Assembly: GCF_900186505.1 (NCBI RefSeq)
Contig: NZ_LT891967.1
Coordinates: 1-64,000, forward strand
Source of the DNA: Enorma phocaeensis
Lineage (GTDB): Bacteria; Actinomycetota; Coriobacteriia; Coriobacteriales; Coriobacteriaceae
Direction: 5' to 3'
DNA: 64,000 bases
A program made the translations under genes and the position numbers. This document shows, piece after piece, positions 8,801 through 19,596 of the stretch; the stretch's first letter is position 1; every line of letters begins with the position of its first letter. The notes under the pieces were generated by a model, which did not search any database, was not told the DNA's origin, and was given only the letters and a program-made list of their open reading frames with translations.

Positions 8801-8822
8801 GCCTGAAAGTCAGCTCCTGCGC

Positions 8823-9110
8823 TTAGAGCCTATACATGTAGGTGAAGACGTCTTCGCGCTGGATGCGCACGTCGATGCCCAAGCGATTGCCTTGCTCGGC
8901 AAGCTTTCCCTGCAGCGTGGTGAAGTCCGAAGGACAGGCGCTCATGTCGGCGATCATGGTCATCGTGAAGATATCGTCGATGATGCTCTGCGTGATCTCG
9001 CGGATGTCCACGTTCTCATCGCCGAGGACCCTGGAGATGTCCGCCACGATTCCGGGGCGGTTCTTACCCAGTACGATGATGACGATGCGGTTGGAGTTGG
9101 TATCAGCCAT
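8823..9110 (-). CDS. ACT domain-containing protein (UPF0237 type)
   Basis: This 95-aa protein consists of one ACT fold plus a short tail (RIVIIVLGKNRPGIVADIS at the N-terminus, then a second half-repeat). ACT domains bind amino acids or other small ligands and regulate partner enzymes. The start MADTNSN at 9110 follows AAAGG by six bases and is preferred over an upstream frame extension. In many bacteria this family is followed by a UPF0210 gene; here a HAD phosphatase follows instead. Confidence 0.82.
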   Translation of the reverse strand: MADTNSNRIVIIVLGKNRPGIVADISRVLGDENVDIREITQSIIDDIFTMTMIADMSACPSDFTTLQGKLAEQGNRLGIDVRIQREDVFTYMYRL

Positions 9111-9301
9111 CGTGCGCCTTTCTCGCGGGTCGAGTCGACCGTCCTGCCATAGCAGCGATTCTATCATTCTGCCGACGGCTTCCTCCACATCTTGCAGGGG
9201 ATGTCCGGCAACAAGGATTCATCCGCATCGGGCGCCGGCTCAGGTACATGGAGCTGCTTCGCGCATGCAAGCGCGTGGAGCCTTTGTGGGATGCTGCGAG
9301 T

Positions 9302-9329
9302 TTGACCGTCTTCGTGTGCCCTGTGTTAT
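9302..9329 (+). promoter_or_regulatory. Sigma70-like promoter of rpmE
   Basis: TTGACC at 9302-9307 and TGTTAT at 9324-9329 are separated by 16 bases, just upstream of the hairpin leader of L31. Confidence 0.55.
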
Positions 9330-9346
9330 TCTTAGCAAGTTGTTTT

Positions 9347-9395
9347 GCCTTGGTCGGAAACCAAGGCGCCTATACGTTCTGGTCGGAAACCAGGA
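9347..9395 (+). ncRNA. Tandem-hairpin leader of rpmE, likely L31 autoregulatory site
   Basis: Two successive hairpins share the same top, GGT-CGGAA-ACC: 9347-9367 (8-bp stem GCCTTGGT/ACCAAGGC) and 9377-9395 (CTGGT/ACCAG plus flanking pairs). They lie between the promoter and the AAGGAG of rpmE. Ribosomal-protein leaders for L31, including lineage-specific ones, have been described; identical loops in tandem suggest a protein-binding site. Assignment to a named leader family was not tested. Confidence 0.6.
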
Positions 9396-9417
9396 CACGA
9401 GTATAAGGAGACCCTGC

Positions 9418-9849
9418 ATGAAACCTGGAATCCATCCCGAGTACATGGAGTGCACGGTGCGTTGCTCCTGCGGCAACACCTTCGTGACCCGTGCCACCGT
9501 CCCCGAGATTCGCGTCGAGCTCTGCAACGAGTGCCATCCGTTCTACACCGGTCAGCAGAAGTTCGTCGATACCGGCGGACGCGTTCAGCGCTTCGCTGAT
9601 AAGTTCGGTGGCGCCGCTCAGGCCACCCTCGAGCGCGAGGCTGCCAAGAAGGCCGAGCGCGCCAAGAAGGCCGAGGAGGAGGCCGCCCGTCGTGCCGCCG
9701 AGCGCGAGGCCAAGGCTGCCGAGAAGGCCAAGCGTGCCGCTAAGTTCGAGGCTGAGGCCGCCAAGAAGGCCGAGGAGGAGGCCGCCAAGGCTCCTGCTGA
9801 GGCCGTAGCGGAGGAGGCTCCCGCTGCCGAGGAGACCGCTGCCGAGTAG
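9418..9849 (+). CDS. rpmE: Ribosomal protein L31 with long charged C-terminal tail
   Basis: The 143-aa product starts with a standard zinc-binding L31 (Cys 16, 18, 36 and 39 as CxC...CxxC, then HPFYTGQ). L31 is usually about 70 residues and forms a bridge between the ribosomal subunits. Here residues about 70-143 add a low-complexity tail of Ala, Lys, Glu and Arg (repeated AAKKAE/AEEEAA units), turning acidic at the end. The start ATG at 9418 has AAGGAG seven bases upstream. Expression is probably controlled by the tandem hairpins in the leader, and a strong terminator follows, so the gene is monocistronic. Confidence 0.93.
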   Translation: MKPGIHPEYMECTVRCSCGNTFVTRATVPEIRVELCNECHPFYTGQQKFVDTGGRVQRFADKFGGAAQATLEREAAKKAERAKKAEEEAARRAAEREAKAAEKAKRAAKFEAEAAKKAEEEAAKAPAEAVAEEAPAAEETAAE

Positions 9850-9871
9850 CGCGTCCAATAACGGAACGCTC

Positions 9872-9910
9872 GGGCCCCGTGCCGCCATTGCGGTGCGGGG
9901 CCCTTCTTTT
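9872..9910 (+). terminator. Rho-independent terminator of rpmE
   Basis: GGGCCCCG and CGGGGCCC arms with an inner CCGC/GCGG stem are followed by TTCTTTT. Confidence 0.85.
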
Positions 9911-10098
9911 GTATCGAGGGATGGCCGAGCTGGTGCTGCCGCCGTCCTCGTCTGCTTGGCAGCAGGGAATGTGGCCGGCATGCACGAGGTCGGCGCCCTG
10001 TGCTCCCATCGCCCGCGGGCGCTCGATGAGATAGTTCCTGCTGAGCTCGGCTTTCGGGATTCGATCGATGCGCTTTGGCGCTCTAAGCCCACAAAACT
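9911..10098. other. Non-coding stretch before the hairpin repeat
   Basis: No convincing gene, promoter or structure seen; together with the repeat it fills the gap between rpmE and the NimA-like gene. Confidence 0.4.
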
Positions 10099-10255
10099 GG
10101 AAATGGCTATCCCGGCGCATCTCGATGGCTCGCATTTCATCGAGATGCGGAAAAACGGACAGAATCGGCCGCAAAAGGCCCGAAAATGGCTATCCTGCAG
10201 CATCTCGGTTGCAGAGGCAGTCGAAAGAGCTCACCGAGATGCTCTAATTTGGCTA
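10099..10255. repeat. Tandem hairpin repeat, two units of 83-bp period plus a fragment
   Basis: Unit 1 begins GGAAATGGCTATCC at 10099 and unit 2 GAAAATGGCTATCC at 10182. Four bases after each comes GCATCTCG, the start of an inverted repeat: CGCATCTCGATG/CATCGAGATGCG at 10116-10149 (12-bp arms) and AGCATCTCGGT/ACCGAGATGCT at 10199-10243 (11-bp arms). A third partial copy (TTTGGCTATTT) runs into the stop codon of the downstream gene. This looks like a clustered interspersed element; no other copy is visible in the window. Confidence 0.7.
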
Positions 10256-10873
10256 TTTCTCTCCATCTTTTGGAGCGGGCGCCTTGAGCTCGTTAGGAGC
10301 GGACACCTTGAGTTCGCGGCGCTTGCCGGTAAGGTGGTCGACCTCGACGCGCCATACGCTCACGCGCTCGATGATCCCCGGTCCGAATGCGATTGGCGCT
10401 CCAGGCGCCAGGTGCTCCATGATCTTGGTGAGTCCGTATACCTTGTCCTCGCCGTTCTCGATTGCGAAGATGCGGCCAGAGCCCATGATGCTGCGGAATG
10501 CATAGGAGTACTTGCAGGCGTAGGGCCCCTCGATGACGCCGTCCTCGCAGTCCATTTCGATCGCCACGGGCGCGCCGCCAGCGCCATTGGCACGAAACGC
10601 ATCCGCCTTGCGACCCTCGCCCGCAGAGTGCAACCAAAGGGTAAGGTGCGCCACCGGCTCCTCCGCATCGCTGCACGCCGCAGGTGCGTTTGCGCTAGTT
10701 GAGCAAAACGCTTCGGTATCGTCTGCGTCCCATTCGTAGCCGAAGCTCATCGGGACGATGAACATGCCTTCTTCATCGATGACGCCGAGGCGCACGGTCT
10801 GGCATGCTTCCACGATGGCTTTCAGCTCGCCTTCATCGGTGACCTTGCGCTTCTCGTTCCTCATCTGCCTCAT
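10253..10873 (-). CDS. Pyridoxamine 5'-phosphate oxidase-family flavoprotein (NimA-like)
   Basis: The 206-aa protein has the split-barrel FMN-binding fold of the PNPOx-like family, with the typical LGVIDEEGMFIVPMSFGYEW start and a central EMDCEDGVIEGPYAC...YAFRSIMGSGRI segment as in 5-nitroimidazole reductases. Such proteins may reduce nitro drugs or act in unknown flavin chemistry. An insertion rich in Ala/Ser occupies about residues 57-75. The ATG at 10873 follows AGGA by five bases. Its stop codon lies inside the tandem repeat at 10099-10255. It is divergent from secA. Confidence 0.8.
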   Translation of the reverse strand: MRQMRNEKRKVTDEGELKAIVEACQTVRLGVIDEEGMFIVPMSFGYEWDADDTEAFCSTSANAPAACSDAEEPVAHLTLWLHSAGEGRKADAFRANGAGGAPVAIEMDCEDGVIEGPYACKYSYAFRSIMGSGRIFAIENGEDKVYGLTKIMEHLAPGAPIAFGPGIIERVSVWRVEVDHLTGKRRELKVSAPNELKAPAPKDGEK

Positions 10874-11195
10874 GATGATCCTTTCTAAGGGGGTGCTGGA
10901 ATGATTGCGATACTCGGGTGGTTGCTCTCAAGTCGGGACGGTTTCCTTCACGTTTCCTTCAAGTATATGCGTGCGATCGCGAGGTCGCGCACGGTTTCTG
11001 CGCGTATGTGCGCGCTATGCGCGAATCCGTGCATGGTTTCTACGTGCGAACGCCCAACCTGCCGTCGATGGCGCGGCAAAACGGCTAGAGTTAAGCAGTC
11101 TGAGTATGCCCATCGGAGGGGCGGCCATCTGGCTTTGGCGCGCAGCAGGCGCGTTGCGGAGGCCGAACCCTCTTGCATTGCAGAAGGGTCATCGT
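10874..11195. other. Divergent intergenic region before secA
   Basis: Promoters for both flanking genes must lie here, but I see no convincing -35/-10 pair and no codon-like frame. The frame of secA is open upstream to 10905 but its translation is Arg/Cys-rich and unlike SecA. Confidence 0.4.
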
Positions 11196-14011
<2,816 letters not shown>

Positions 14012-14012
<1 letters not shown>

Positions 14013-15154
14013 TGGCCGATTTCAGCGACATCACGCCCGAAGTGCTCGACAAGCTCGCTGATCGTCTAGGTGAGGTGGAGTCCTATCTCCACCTTGATGA
14101 GAAGCGCGGGCGAATCATAGAGCTCGAGCGCCAAAGCGCCCAGCCGGGTTTCTGGGATGACGCAGACCGAGCCCGGGCCACCATGGCAGATCTCTCGGCG
14201 GCGAAAGATGACGTCGATGCATTTGAGCGAGCTCAGAGGCAGTTGGCAGATGCGCGCGCAGCGCTCGAACTTGCTACCGAGATGGACGATCCGGACGAGA
14301 CTTCCGAGTTCCTCTCAGAGGCCTCTTCGACCGTAGCCGCTCTCAAGCAGGGAATCGACCAGATGGAGCTCTCCAGCTGGTTTACGGGGGAATTCGATCA
14401 CGGCGACGCCATCGTGACGATCAAGCCCGGTCAGGGCGGGCTTGAGGCCCAGGACTGGACCTTCATGCTGTTCAAAATGTACATGAAGTACTGTGAGCGC
14501 CGCGGCTGGAAGGTGACGGTGAACGATTGCCCTGCGGCAGAGGTTATCGGCATCGACCGCGCGACCTTCACCGTCGAGGGCAAGGACGCCTTCGGCATGC
14601 TCCGCGCCGAGGCCGGCGTCCATCGCCTTGTGCGCATCAGCCCCACGGACCTCAAGAAGCGCCGTCAGACGACCTTCGCCGGCGTCGAGGTCATCCCGGT
14701 GCTGCCCGATGATATCGAGATCGAGATCGCACCGGATGACATCCGGGTGGACGTCTACCATGCTAGCGGTCCGGGCGGTCAGGGCGTGAACACCACCGAC
14801 TCCGCCGTCCGTGTGACGCACTTGCCTACGGGTATCGTCGTTACCTGCCAAAATGAACGCAGTCAGATCCAGAACAAGGCGGCGTGCATGCAGATTCTCA
14901 AGGCGCGCCTGTTCGAGCTCGAGCTCCAGAAGCGCGAGGAGGCCTTGGATGAGATCCGCGGCCCCAAAACCGATATCGGCTTTGGCAATCAGATTCGCAG
15001 CTATGTTCTCTATCCGTATCAGATGGTCAAGGACCTGCGCACGGGTGTGGAAACGGGCAACGTCGACGCGGTGCTCGAGGACGGTGACCTCGATCAGTTC
15101 ATCATCGGCTATCATCGCTGGGCGACCGGCAACGCCGAGACGACCGCGGAGTAG
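14012..15154 (+). CDS. prfB: Peptide chain release factor 2
   Basis: The 380-aa factor catalyses peptide release at stop codons. The GGQ loop (HASGPGGQGVN) is intact. The frame is continuous from ATG 14012, so the programmed +1 frameshift that many bacteria use to autoregulate RF2 is absent. The codon-recognition tripeptide, normally Ser-Pro-Phe in RF2, reads Ser-Pro-Thr (RISPTDLKKRRQTTFAG); threonine is the third residue of the RF1 Pro-x-Thr tripeptide. Overall length and the coiled N-terminal domain fit RF2, and secA-prfB is a common gene order in actinobacteria and firmicutes. Confidence 0.93.
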
Positions 15155-15161
15155 AGTGGAT

Positions 15162-15195
15162 GAGCGGGCGCTTCCGATTAGGACAACGCCCGCTC
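15162..15195. terminator. Hairpin between convergent genes after prfB
   Basis: GAGCGGGCG and CGCCCGCTC form a perfect 9-bp stem with a 16-base loop, 8 bases past the prfB stop and next to the stop of the opposing gene. It probably acts in both directions. Confidence 0.6.
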
Positions 15196-15199
15196 GCTG

Positions 15200-15781
15200 C
15201 TATTCCAGCGCAAGGAAGCCGGGAATATCGCTTGTTTTCGCGAACTGGGTAGTCGTGCCATCTTCCTCGACAAGATACAGCGCACCGTCGGTCCCGTTTG
15301 GTGTCGAATAGGATAGGTGGGCGATTCCCAAACGTTTTCCATCGACTGTTGTGAGCACGAAGATGTTCGGGTCTCCCAATGGACGGAAATGGCCTTCCAG
15401 CACCGTACCGTCATATTCCACGAGCTGCCATTCACGAAGCGTTTCGGTAGATGGCCCTTCGCGCTCGCGTTCAATCATCGACAAGCTGACATGTTGCGTC
15501 CCAACCGATTGATATGAGCCAACGATGCTGAACCCATTGAGCGCGCCATTCTGCATATGGCGGTACAGGATGCTGTAGTTTGCAAGGTAAAGATTGAGGC
15601 ATAAGCTACAGACGATCAAAAGAGCTGCCCACATTGGTTTTTTTCGCTGAAGCATGATATCGCTAAACGCGCCGCTTGTTCAGTTCAACGCTATAGAAAA
15701 CGCTTCACGTGGGACAAGGATGCTTGAACAGCCCAAAACTGCGGCCGCTAAAAATGAACGAGGGTCAATCTTTGTTTGCAT
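15200..15781 (-). pseudogene. Unknown membrane-anchored protein, split by an in-frame TGA
   Basis: An ATG at 15781 preceded by a near-perfect AAGGGAGGT site starts a 33-codon frame (MQTKIDPRSFL...) that ends at TGA 15682-15680. Nine codons further in the same frame an ATG at 15655 opens a 151-aa frame ending at 15200, with a hydrophobic helix at its start (WAALLIVCSLCLNLYL) and an extracytoplasmic-looking domain. That second ATG has no visible ribosome binding site. The simplest reading is one gene of about 193 codons broken by a nonsense change; the alternative is a tiny leader ORF followed by a real 151-aa protein. I do not recognise the family. It is divergent from the broken radical SAM gene. 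Confidence 0.5.
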
Positions 15782-15840
15782 GGTGACCTCCCTTGATAAA
15801 AGAGTTCCAAGGCTAGCCATATATGTAATATATATTAGAA

Positions 15841-15862
15841 ATAACATAAAATATTATGTTAT
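15841..15862. promoter_or_regulatory. Perfect AT-rich palindrome in the divergent island promoter
   Basis: Nine-base arms ATAACATAA and TTATGTTAT flank AATA. It lies in the AT-rich gap between the two divergent broken genes, where an operator would be expected. Confidence 0.45.
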
Positions 15863-15968
15863 AGGTTGAGCGGTAGATTATAGGGGGTCAATGGTACTCG
15901 ATAAAGTCAGAAATAATATAAGAAATTAATAATGCATTATCCAATATATAGACTGGATGTAGGCGTAT

Positions 15969-17240
15969 ATGCAGTTTTCTAATGCTGTCACTCGCTTTTC
16001 TTTAGGTGACGTGCCCGTAATCGGAAACACTGTAACTGGGGCAATTGTCGGGCTCACTGAGGATGGAATAAAGCTTTGCGATGCGTTGGGCAGTGGTTGC
16101 TGTGGTGCTGACGCTGTTTCTGTCGGGCAAACGATGCTTCTAGAATATCTCGTTCGCAACGGTTTTGTGGTGGACGAAGGTAAGGAGAGTTCCGCGGAAA
16201 CAGCTTCGAGGCTTGAGACCGCTTACCTGCATGTTACCAATCGATGCAATATGGCTTGCAAAGGATATTATTCATATACGAACAATCGCAACGATAGCAT
16301 TGACCCTACTTATGATGAGCTTGCCCACTCGCTTCGAGTACTAGCTAAGATTGGGATATCACAGCTGGTGGTATCTGGAGGAGAGCCTTTCCTCCGCGAT
16401 GACCTGCCTGCTTTGGTTGCCTATGCAAACGATGTCGGTATTCAATCGGTTAATGTCCTGACAAACGGTACGCTTTGTGCTCCGAGCGCGCTTGAATTGC
16501 TCTCGGATTGTGTTGATGTCATATCGGTATCGTTTAACAATACGGGGGATTGGGTTCGAAGTCCGTTTGGAAACGATTGCCGAGTCAATCAAATCAAGCA
16601 GGCAGTTAAGAGAATCGCCGAGGCAGGAATACGCCCCCATATTCTATTTACGCTGCATGCTGAGAATATTGGCGATGTGCCAGAGATGTTGGAATTTGGG
16701 AAGCAGAGTGGAGCAACGGTAGGTTTTAGCCTGTTAAGTGGCAAAAGAGAGATGCTTGGGGAATTATTTCCAACTGACGATCGGTTAAGGCTTTTGGCGC
16801 GCGTCATGCATGAAGTTGGCGAATGGGAGGATATAAGCACCATATCTCCGGACATTTCGGAGTGGAGTTTGCGCGCATGCAAACAATGTGGCGCGGGAAT
16901 AACAACGCTTAGCATCTCGGCAGAGGGGAACGTGTACCCCTGCCACATGCTTCACTATCCGGAATATTGCTGTGGAAATGCTTTCTTGGATTCAGCGAAG
17001 GATATTCAGAGCGCTCTGTCAAAAATGTTGCTGCCTACGGTCGACGAATTGGACGATTGTAATACATGCAGCAATCGATAGATTTGCGGAGGAGGATGCA
17101 GGGCACGGATGTTTTTGAATGAGGGATTCGCCGAAGGAAAGGATCCATATTGCGCATACTATTCACAGAGGATTGATTTCAAAATTACTGAGTTCTTGTC
17201 GAGCGTGTTAGGAGAACAGAACAATGCTATTCGTGATTGA
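15969..17240 (+). pseudogene. Radical SAM/SPASM peptide maturase, inactivated
   Basis: The first 370 codons give an N-terminal domain resembling the small RiPP-recognition-like domains of peptide maturases (about 1-75), a radical SAM core and the start of a SPASM domain. Two lesions are visible. The cluster motif reads CNMACKGY: the third cysteine of CxxxCxxC is Tyr 100 (TAT at 16266, one base from TGT). A TAG at 17079-17081 interrupts the SPASM domain; the same frame continues for 52 codons with ICGGGCRAR and a further Cys and ends at TGA 17240. The stop falls where an aromatic residue is usual, one substitution from TAT/TAC. The gene is AT-richer than its surroundings. The start at 15969 has only a weak site. 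Confidence 0.85.
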
Positions 17241-17298
17241 GTGTGGTAGTTGCAGAAAACCATGTTGGATAATTGGAGGAATCAAAATAGGTTTCTGA
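17224..17298 (+). CDS. Possible 24-aa cysteine-rich peptide
   Basis: ATG at 17224 lies 8 bases after AGGAGA and opens a 24-codon frame with an ECGSCRKPCW core and a hydrophobic Gly/Ile-rich end. It overlaps the tail of the radical SAM pseudogene in another frame. Position next to a peptide-modifying enzyme makes a precursor peptide conceivable, but short chance ORFs are common in such DNA. Confidence 0.25.
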   Translation: MLFVIECGSCRKPCWIIGGIKIGF

Positions 17299-17316
17299 CG
17301 ACATTGGAGCGCTGGA

Positions 17317-17841
17317 ATGCCTGAGATCCCTAGAGAGGTAAATGGATGGGGGCGCCGCCGGGGTAAACGGCTGACGATATTGCTCACTGTGCTCTCTGCG
17401 ATTTTAGTTGTCGGTTGTCTGTTTAATACGATATGCAGCATCTTTGAGATACAACTGGTAGTAGAGTCACGGACCCTTATTGGGTCCGCAGCCGCATGGC
17501 AATATATTGTTGTATCCGTACTCATGAACCTCATGGACATCTGCTCCCTATTTCTCATCATTTCGTTTGCATTGTCCATTGTTCGAAGCAGGTCCATTTT
17601 TAGTAACATTCAAACTTTTCGCCTGATATCCATAGGAACTGCTCATCTGCTATACGCTCTCTTTGGATTGCTTCTTCCTTCAATTAGCTTTCCTCCGATT
17701 ATGAATGACGGTATCGTGCTTGAGGCCGTTGAACCGATGCTCGACATACGCGCAATATCTGTAGCTGTGGTATTTTTCGTATTCTCGACAATATTTGAAT
17801 ATGGAAGAGTTCTGCAGGAAGAAGCAGATAATATTCTTTGA
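17317..17841 (+). CDS. DUF2975-family membrane protein
   Basis: The 174-aa protein has four predicted membrane segments (about 20-45, 62-88, 100-122, 142-162) and the general make-up of DUF2975 proteins, which are regularly encoded next to a small Cro/CI-type repressor. Function is unknown. The ATG at 17317 has GGAG seven bases upstream. It precedes the HTH gene at 17873 by 31 bases and is presumably cotranscribed with it. Codon use is AT-richer than in the flanking housekeeping genes. Confidence 0.75.
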   Translation: MPEIPREVNGWGRRRGKRLTILLTVLSAILVVGCLFNTICSIFEIQLVVESRTLIGSAAAWQYIVVSVLMNLMDICSLFLIISFALSIVRSRSIFSNIQTFRLISIGTAHLLYALFGLLLPSISFPPIMNDGIVLEAVEPMLDIRAISVAVVFFVFSTIFEYGRVLQEEADNIL

Positions 17842-17872
17842 TTTTCTGCGTGTTGTGAGCAGGGAGCATGTT

Positions 17873-18127
17873 GTGCCGATTGTTATGAGGTTAGATCGTG
17901 TAATGGCTGACCGGAAGATTAGTTCTGTTGAGTTGGCTGAGTTGGTCGGTATCTCCCCTGTGAACATATCCAGAATCAAAACCGGTAAGCTAAAGGGGAT
18001 AAGGTTCTCAACCCTTGAGGGGCTATGCAAGGCACTTAGGTGCAAGCCTGGAGACATTATTGACTGGCTGGACGATGAAGAGTACAAAACGTGGCTTAGC
18101 AGCCTCCCTTCACTGCCAGATGATTGA
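17873..18127 (+). CDS. Small Cro/CI-type transcriptional regulator (YozG-like)
   Basis: The 84-aa protein is a single helix-turn-helix XRE domain (RKISSVELAELVGISPVNIS) ending in the typical CKALRCKPGDIIDWL segment. The start is set at GTG 17873, six bases after GGGAG and matching the short family length; an ATG at 17885 lacks a site, and longer upstream starts overlap the DUF2975 gene. The DUF2975/YozG pair is common in firmicutes and coriobacteria and may form a membrane-linked regulatory unit. Confidence 0.82.
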   Translation: MPIVMRLDRVMADRKISSVELAELVGISPVNISRIKTGKLKGIRFSTLEGLCKALRCKPGDIIDWLDDEEYKTWLSSLPSLPDD

Positions 18128-18234
18128 TGGGATCTCTGGTTCTGGCGGCTTCTGAGCCCTTCGGCAATTCCCTGCATTCGGGATTTTAAGCTCAGCACTG
18201 AAGGGTTTGATAAGCCGTTTTTGTTCCAGCGGGA

Positions 18235-18263
18235 TTACCGGCAGTGGTTCTGAGTGCTACAAT
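18235..18263 (+). promoter_or_regulatory. Probable promoter of the YitT-family gene
   Basis: TTACCG and TACAAT are separated by 17 bases, about 125 bases upstream of the coding start. Confidence 0.4.
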
Positions 18264-18388
18264 CCTCTTGGCCAGATGGCGGCTGCTGCCCGCCACGGCC
18301 TCCAGATGCATATCATCCGATGTCATGCGCCTGTTAGGGTACGGCGGTGCGCCGCGTAGCGGCGGCCGTGCGCAGAGAGGAGCGGGCC

Positions 18389-19294
18389 ATGGCAAGCAAG
18401 CCTAGGCAAACCAGGGAGCGCATCAAGCGCCTAATCCGTTCGAGCTTCGTGCGCGATCTGCCACTTGTGGTTGCCGGCTGCGCTGTTGCCGCGCTCGCTG
18501 TGGACCTCTTCATGGTTCCGAACGGCCTTGCGGCGGGTGGGCTCACCGGCCTTGCGACCATCCTCTCTGCCGTTGCGGATGCGAACGGTTTCTACCTTCC
18601 CATCGGCCTCCAAACCATTGTGATGAACGCGTTGCTGCTCCTGTTCGTGTTGCGTACAGGTGGCGTTCGCTATGCCATTCAGACCATCACAGGGTTCATG
18701 CTCTTCGGTTTCTTCTGCGATCTCTTTATGCCACTCGCGGACATGATGGAGCAGGGCGAGCTTGTGCTCTCCGCACTCTGGGGCGGCATCATCTCGGGTA
18801 TCGGCTATGGCTTGGTGTTCCGTGCGGGCGGCAACACCGGCGGGTCGGACACCATCGCGCAGATCATCTCGCGCAAGACATCGTTTCCCGTGGGCGGTAC
18901 GGTCATGGCGCTCGACGTTGCCGTGTGCGCGGCGTCCATCCCGGTGTTCTCCCTCACGAACGCGCTCTACGCGGCGCTCTCCATGGTGCTTTCTGGATAC
19001 GTCATCGACATGGTGGTGGACGGCGGGAACCGCGAGCGCGCGGCGTTCATCATCTCGAGCAGCTACGACGAGATCGCACATGACATCATGCACGGCATGG
19101 TGCGAGGTGTGACGTGCTTGGACGCCATCGGTATGTGGAGCGGCGAGAAGCGCCCCATGCTCATGGTCGTGTTGAGCCCGCGCGAGGTCTCATACCTCAA
19201 GGCGATCGTCTTCGAGCGGGACCGCGATGCCATTGTAATCATCACCGATGTGAACGAGGCGCTCGGAGAGGGCTTTAAGGAGTTCGGAGCGTAG
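18389..19294 (+). CDS. YitT family integral membrane protein
   Basis: The 301-aa protein has five or six membrane segments (starting LPLVVAGCAVAALAVDLFMVPNGLAAGGLTG in outline, with the conserved PNGLAAGG loop and GGNTGGSDTIAQI) followed by a cytosolic DUF2179 domain from about 215. The family is widespread and its transported substrate, if any, is unknown. ATG at 18389 is chosen because GAGGAG precedes it by six bases and the upstream extension is not conserved in character. It is a single gene followed by the split transketolase genes. Confidence 0.85.
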   Translation: MASKPRQTRERIKRLIRSSFVRDLPLVVAGCAVAALAVDLFMVPNGLAAGGLTGLATILSAVADANGFYLPIGLQTIVMNALLLLFVLRTGGVRYAIQTITGFMLFGFFCDLFMPLADMMEQGELVLSALWGGIISGIGYGLVFRAGGNTGGSDTIAQIISRKTSFPVGGTVMALDVAVCAASIPVFSLTNALYAALSMVLSGYVIDMVVDGGNRERAAFIISSSYDEIAHDIMHGMVRGVTCLDAIGMWSGEKRPMLMVVLSPREVSYLKAIVFERDRDAIVIITDVNEALGEGFKEFGA

Positions 19295-19596
19295 GCGCTT
19301 CGGCATCGGATATCGTGGTTTACAGAGGCTCGATATCTCATGAAGCAAGAACCCCGGCACATGACGTCGGTGGTCCATGGGTCGCTGTTTCCAAGGCGGG
19401 CTTCTAGGCAGCCGACAAAGAATCTCGTACTGGTTGTTCCCTGCCACTATCGACAGAACGGGTTTCGCTGGGATCTTCGTGAAGCATTCCCGCACATTGC
19501 GAAAAGATGGTGCAGAGCCGTGCCGGTTCTATGGGATGGGCTGTAGCTGCTATGATGAACGCGTCTTTACAGACTTCCTACATCGAAGGGATGGAC
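19295..19596. other. Intergenic region before the transketolase genes
   Basis: A weak inverted repeat (GATATCG at 19309 and CGATATC at 19331) may end the YitT transcript. TGCTATGAT at 19548-19556 resembles an extended -10 element for the transketolase operon, without a clear -35. No gene seen. Confidence 0.35.

Noticed and set aside
15654..15869. 71-codon forward frame in the island
   Set aside because: Antisense to the split gene, no ribosome binding site, ends in AT-rich promoter DNA.
17079..17081. Recoding of TAG as an amino acid
   Set aside because: No sign of pyrrolysine machinery, and the additional loss of a cluster cysteine argues for decay.
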